NCBI RefSeq assembly: GCF_000003815.2
Contig: NC_049979.1
Location: 30,699,245-30,763,244, forward strand
Length of the DNA: 64,000 nucleotides
Origin: Branchiostoma floridae
Lineage: Eukaryota; Chordata; Leptocardii; Amphioxiformes; Branchiostomatidae
Reading direction: 5' to 3'
The position numbers were made by a program, and so were the translations under genes. Shown one piece after another: positions 59,498 to 64,000 of this stretch. The stretch's first letter is position 1. Every line of letters begins with the position of its first letter. The notes beneath the pieces are model-generated. The model did not search any database. It worked only from the letters and a program-made list of their open reading frames with translations, and was not told the origin of the DNA.

Positions 59498-59522
59498 CTA
59501 TTCAATCGTAACATTTCGTCGC

Positions 59523-61384
59523 CTGTGTTTTTATAAACACCATGCTTGTTTTTCTTAGTATCTGTGTATTTGTAAGAACCGTGACAGTAAGATGTACGAT
59601 GCAAGGTTTGGAGAAAGTCTTTTTTTTTCTCCGAGCCTGTGGTTTTGTAATGGTCGTGTCTGAAAGTGTAAATTGTTAGGTTGGAAAAAATCCTATCCTT
59701 TTCTCCCAGACTGTTCTTAAGTAATAGCCATGTCTGTTTAATGTTAAGTGTAGTGTTCGGAGAAAATATTTTTTTCTCGGAATCTGTGTTTTTGTAATAT
59801 ACGTGTCTGTAAAATGGAAAATGTAAAGTTTGAACAAAACCCAATGTGTTTCTCTTTGATCCTGTGTTTTTGTTATAGCCGTGTCTTTAAGATTAAAAGT
59901 GCAATGTTAAAAAAAAAAATTCCTCCGTTTTTCTCGGAACTTGTTTAGTATTTCAAACCTTTTTCTGTAAGATTTAAAGTGTAACGTTTGGTTTAGATCC
60001 TCCGTTTTTATTAACCTGTGTGTTTGTAATAACCGTGTTAGAAAGATATGAAGTTTAAGGTTTGAATAAAAGCCCCCTTTTTGGGGGGGGGGGGGGAGGG
60101 GGGACCAGTGTGGTTTTTAAAGCCCGTGTCTGTAAGATTTGAAGTATATTTTGTAATGAAAATCCAGTTTTTTTTCTTTCTTAAAAAATGTTTGCTTTTA
60201 ATAGCCGTGTCAGAAATACGTTAAGTGTAAGGTTTTAGGGAAAAATCCTCCATTTTTTTTAACCTGCGTGTTTGTAATAGCCGTGACCGTCAGATTAAAA
60301 CAGTAAAGTATGAATGAAATCAAATTTTGTTCAGGGAAACTTGTGTGTTTGTAAAAGCCGTGTCTGTACGATGTTTGTTGATTTTAAAAGAAAAATTAAA
60401 TCCTCCGTTTTTTTCTCAGAACCTGTGTACTTGTAAAAACCGTGACCGTAAGATGTTCGATGCAAGGTTTGGAAAAAATCCTTTTTTTTTCTTCCAGCTT
60501 GTGGGTTTTTAATGCCCGTTTCTGAAAGTGTAAATTGTAAGGTTGGGAAAAATGCTATTCTTTTCTCTCAGATTGTCTTTTTGTAATGGTCATGTCTGTT
60601 GAATGTTAAGTGTAGTGTTTGGACAAAATCCTTTTTTTTCTCGGAATCTGTGTGTTTGTAATATACGTGTCTGTAAAATGGAAAATGTAAAGTTTGAAGA
60701 AAACCCACCGTGTTTCTCTTTGATCCTGTGTGTTTGTTATAGACGTGTCTTTAAGATTAAAAGTGCAGGTTAAAAAATAAAATCCTCCGTTTTTTCTCGG
60801 AACCTGTTTGGTCTTTCAAACCCTTGTCTGTAAGATTAAAAGTCTAACGGTTGGTGTAAATCCTGCGTTTTTTTTTAAACCTGTGTGTTTGTAATAACCG
60901 TGTGAGAAAGATATGAAGTTTAAGGTTTGAAAAAATCTTCTGTTTTGTTTCCGGAACCTGTGCGTTTTTAAAAGCCGTGTCTGTAAGATGTAAAGTGTAA
61001 TGTTTGAATAAAATCCTCCGTTTTTGAGGGAACCTGTGTGGCTTTTAAAACCATTTTCTGTAAAATTTAAAGTATAATTTGTAATGAAAATCCTGTTTTT
61101 TTTTTCAAAATATGTTTGCTTTCAATAGCCTTGTAAGAAAGACGTTAAGTGTATTGTTTCGACAGAAATCCTTTGTTTTCTCGGAATCTGTGTGTTTGTA
61201 ATATACGTGTCTGTAAGATGGAAAATGTAAAAATTCCAAAAAATACACTGTTTTTCTTTTTGATCCTGTCTGTAAAAATTTTGTTAAATGTTACAATGTT
61301 AAAAACAAAATTATCCGTTTTTTCTCGAAACTTGTTTGGTTTTTCGAACCCTTGTCTGTAAGATTAAAAAAGTCTAATGTTTGG
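59523..61384 (+). repeat. 78-bp array, block 8, higher-order repeat
   Basis: Ordered monomer types as in blocks 5 and 7. Three types are missing near 60,360-60,410, where the GATGTTTGTTGATTTT monomer runs straight into a later type. A monomer with an expanded G-run lies at 60,083-60,103. It ends at the TTAA of a family 2 MITE. Confidence 0.92.
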
Positions 61385-62366
61385 TTAAACCTTCAAACCA
61401 CCGTACCTTTTTTGTGACATAGATTACCGTATGGTGTCAAAACTGACCCCAAAACGTTTTGTACAAATATAGTTTTTTGTGTGACTCTTTTTGTGATTTG
61501 TATATTATGTATAGTTTCATTAATATATGTGGGACAGTCTCACATGAGTAAGTGAGAATACTTCTAGCTCATTATCATAATTTATGCAAAAGATCATGAG
61601 GAGCACATTTTGCACCAACGCTGTTTAGACAGGGAAGGAGGTTTTTGATGCCTGTACCAACTTCAATGCCGTATAGCGCCTGGATGGCTTATGCTAGGGC
61701 CACCAAACTTGGTGATTTTTTTTAGAAAATGTTGATAGCAAAACATTTTATTAAATAAAGTATGCTCATCTTTGTTTATGTTGCCATGGCAACGGAATTC
61801 TAACAGACATATTTATTATGAAATTTTCTAATTTTGTATTTAACATTTAAATTTTAATGCTTTCTTGGCAAATAACAGTTATTTGTCACATCTTATAAAA
61901 TTCATCGTAAATTTCACGACTCAATGTTCATATTTTATACTAATTTGATGACGTCATTAGTAAAAATCCAAGATATTGGCCGATATTACCTAGATGACGT
62001 CATAATGTCGTCATATAACATAATAATGGCACAAAAGTTCTTACAATAATTTTGGCTTACATGAACATTATTCTCTAAAAATTTCATGATCCTACAATAA
62101 GTAGTTCAGGTGTGGGTAACAAAAGTTTGTTTTAAAAAATGCTGGGGTCAGTTTTGACCCCACTGGACCATGCCTAAACTTTCTAGGATAACTTAATCAA
62201 CAATGAGCTAATCTCGTTAAAAACGTGTCAGAAGTTGTAGGACATATATATTAACAAACTCCTGGAAGTAAATTTGTTTTCGACCAGAAATGACATAATG
62301 GCACACCTTGATATACGCCAGGGGTCAGTTTTGACCCCATACAGTGGTTTGAGTTTTTTTTTTTAA
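61385..62366 (+). mobile_element. TTAA MITE, family 2, full length
   Basis: Left TTAA at 61,385-61,388 then CTTCAAACCACCGTA; right TACAGTGGTTTGAG (62,340-62,353), then a T-run and TTAA (62,363-62,366). Hairpins: 61,433-61,450, 62,144-62,161 and 62,321-62,338. GTTGCCATGGCAAC lies at 61,780-61,793. The array resumes with the next monomer type; the right border has lost a few bases of the target monomer. It serves as the empty-site reference for the nested pair at 10.9-12.1 kb. Confidence 0.85.
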
Positions 62367-62914
62367 CATGTGTGTTTGTAATTGCCGTGTGAGAAAGATG
62401 TGAAGTTTCAGGTTTGTAGAAAATCCTCTGTTTTGTATTCGAAACCTGTCTGTTTGTAAAAGCCATGTCTCTAAGATGTAAAGTGTAATGTTTGAATAAA
62501 ATTCTCCATTTTTGGGGGAACCCGTGTGGTTTTTAAAACCCTGTCTGTAAGTTGTAAAGTCTAATTTGTAATGAAAGTCCTGTTGTTGTTTTTTTTTAGT
62601 CAAAACATGTTTGCTTGTAAGAGCCGTGTCAGAAAGACGTAAAGTGTAAGGTTTGGGGAAAATCCTCTTTTTTTTTTAACCTGCGTGTCTGTAATAGCCG
62701 TGACCGTCAGATTAAGATAGTAAAGTATGAATGAAATCCTATTCTTTTCAGGGGAACTTGTGTGTTTGTAAAAGCCGTGTCTGTAAGATGCTTGTTGAAT
62801 TTTTTTTTTTATACCTTGGAACCTGTGAGTTTTTAATAGCCGTATCTGTACGATAAAAAATGTAAGGCTTGGAGAAAATCCACTTGTTTTCATATCGAAA
62901 CCTGTGTGCTTGTA
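62367..62914 (+). repeat. 78-bp array, block 9
   Basis: Seven or so monomers in the standard order up to a gap. Confidence 0.9.
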
Positions 62915-63235
62915 NNNNNNNNNNNNNNNNNNNNNNNNNNNNNNNNNNNNNNNNNNNNNNNNNNNNNNNNNNNNNNNNNNNNNNNNNNNNNNNNNNNNNN
63001 NNNNNNNNNNNNNNNNNNNNNNNNNNNNNNNNNNNNNNNNNNNNNNNNNNNNNNNNNNNNNNNNNNNNNNNNNNNNNNNNNNNNNNNNNNNNNNNNNNNN
63101 NNNNNNNNNNNNNNNNNNNNNNNNNNNNNNNNNNNNNNNNNNNNNNNNNNNNNNNNNNNNNNNNNNNNNNNNNNNNNNNNNNNNNNNNNNNNNNNNNNNN
63201 NNNNNNNNNNNNNNNNNNNNNNNNNNNNNNNNNNN
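62915..63235. other. Assembly gap (321 N)
   Basis: A run of N; the array ends somewhere inside it. Confidence 1.
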
Positions 63236-64000
63236 TATATAGGTATTTTGCATTTTTGCATCAATTATGCAAATACGATCCTCATTTGCATATTTGATAT
63301 CTGTATATGTTCCACCGATTATAATTAACAAGGGTTACATTTATCGAAGTCCTTATTTGCATAAAATGCATATCATTATGAACATCTTTCCCTAAGCTAC
63401 CTGCATACCTAAAATGCAGGCAATCCGCCTTTCCTTTCTGCAGTTACCCTTCTTGGAGCGTCTTGACAAAAACGCCCCTGTAGTCCCACAATTGAATGTT
63501 AAGGGACTGAAACTTGCCCCACCTTGTCATGACACTAAAAGCTATATATCACCTAAATGTCAGAACAATATTACGTACGGGACAAGAGATACATTTAAAA
63601 AACTGCTATGATAGATTATTCTCATTAATTATGCAAATGCACAGCATTGTGTAAGGTACCTACATACCAAAAATCATGAAAATCCGTTGTTCCCTTCTTG
63701 AGTTATAGTCGTCAGAAGTTTTTTGACAAAAATGCCCCTGCTATCCCAAAACTAGACGCTAGGGGGCCAAACTTATGTCATTTTTTCCTGAGCATAAGAT
63801 CTATCTTTTACTTTAAAGTCTTGACCATAGCATGTTCAGAACAATAAGATAGCATAACCGGAATTCGCGCTGGAATACCAAGGTCATACACTAGGGGGGG
63901 CAAAATTGACCTTGACCTTCGTCTTCCCAACCCCTACCCACATACCAAATACCATCGCAGTCCATCAAGAGGTTCTTAAGTTATGATGACCACAAATATC
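63236..64000 (+). repeat. Diverged long-period repeat (ACATACCAAA ... AAAAATGCCCCT)
   Basis: The order 'CATACC ... CCCTTCTTG(A/G)AG ... TTTTGACAAAAATGCCCCTG ... TAGTCCCA' occurs near 63,400-63,520, again at 63,660-63,780, and starts again at 63,938. The period is about 265-280 bp. There is no coding evidence; the frame at 63,414-63,611 is part of the repeat. Confidence 0.6.

Larger units (their letters stand above)
54798..59522. other. 4.7-kb segment interrupting the array
   Basis: The left array stops in the monomer type ending GGGTTAAATCCTC plus T-tract, and the right array restarts with the type that normally follows it (TTAGTATCTGTGTATTTGTAA), after a partial monomer at 59,523-59,548. 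The segment holds a candidate gene, a LINE fragment and a (CAAA)n tail. Borders carry GGCGACG (54,798) and an inverted CGTCGCC (about 59,517), too short to call terminal repeats. Confidence 0.55.

Overview
This is a repeat-dominated window from an animal nuclear genome. The evidence is spliced-gene signals, a tRNA-derived SINE, a 5'-truncated L1/Tx1-like LINE with poly(A) tail and target-site duplication, many TTAA- and TA-flanked MITEs, microsatellites and N-filled assembly gaps. An invertebrate deuterostome such as amphioxus would fit, but that is inference; no marker gene here proves the species. There is no bacterial or phage content and no CRISPR array, operon or rRNA.

Layout. The window is framed by one satellite-like tandem repeat with a monomer of about 78 bp (motifs CCTGTGTGTTTGTAATAGCC, CGTGTCTGTAAGATG, GGTTTGGAGAAAATCC, then a T-tract ending CTC). 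It lies on + at 1-10.9 kb, on - at 12.2-14.7 kb, and on + again at 43.5-62.9 kb. In the last block the monomers form a roughly 15-unit higher-order repeat. Because the array predicts what an empty site looks like, many insertions into it can be dissected: a SINE (4.15-4.66 kb), a LINE (5.17-9.47 kb), several TTAA MITEs of two related families (one nested inside another), TA-flanked MITEs, two unclassified elements with 5-6 bp duplications (50.3-51.1 and 51.5-52.6 kb), and a 4.7-kb segment (54.8-59.5 kb).

From 15.0 to 18.7 kb lies a large member of the TA-MITE family that has grown a ~101-bp satellite inside it. From 18.7 to 41.5 kb the sequence is mostly low-copy, with a long-armed inverted-repeat element (19.5-21.35 kb), several diverged local duplications and a few exon-like stretches on the minus strand. 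From 41.5 to 43.1 kb three TA-MITEs sit side by side.

Coding content is slight. The LINE ORF2 remnants (9.47-6.53 kb, minus) are clear. The best candidate host gene is a three-coding-exon minus-strand gene at 57,599-56,066 that I assembled from splice signals (93 residues, function unknown); it lies within the 4.7-kb segment that interrupts the array. Single candidate exons are marked with low confidence. I do not see a new multi-gene system. The most unusual structure is how the repeats are organised: satellite birth from a MITE, covarying hairpins in TTAA MITEs, MITE-borne RFX-type palindromes, and a higher-order satellite that records transposon insertions.
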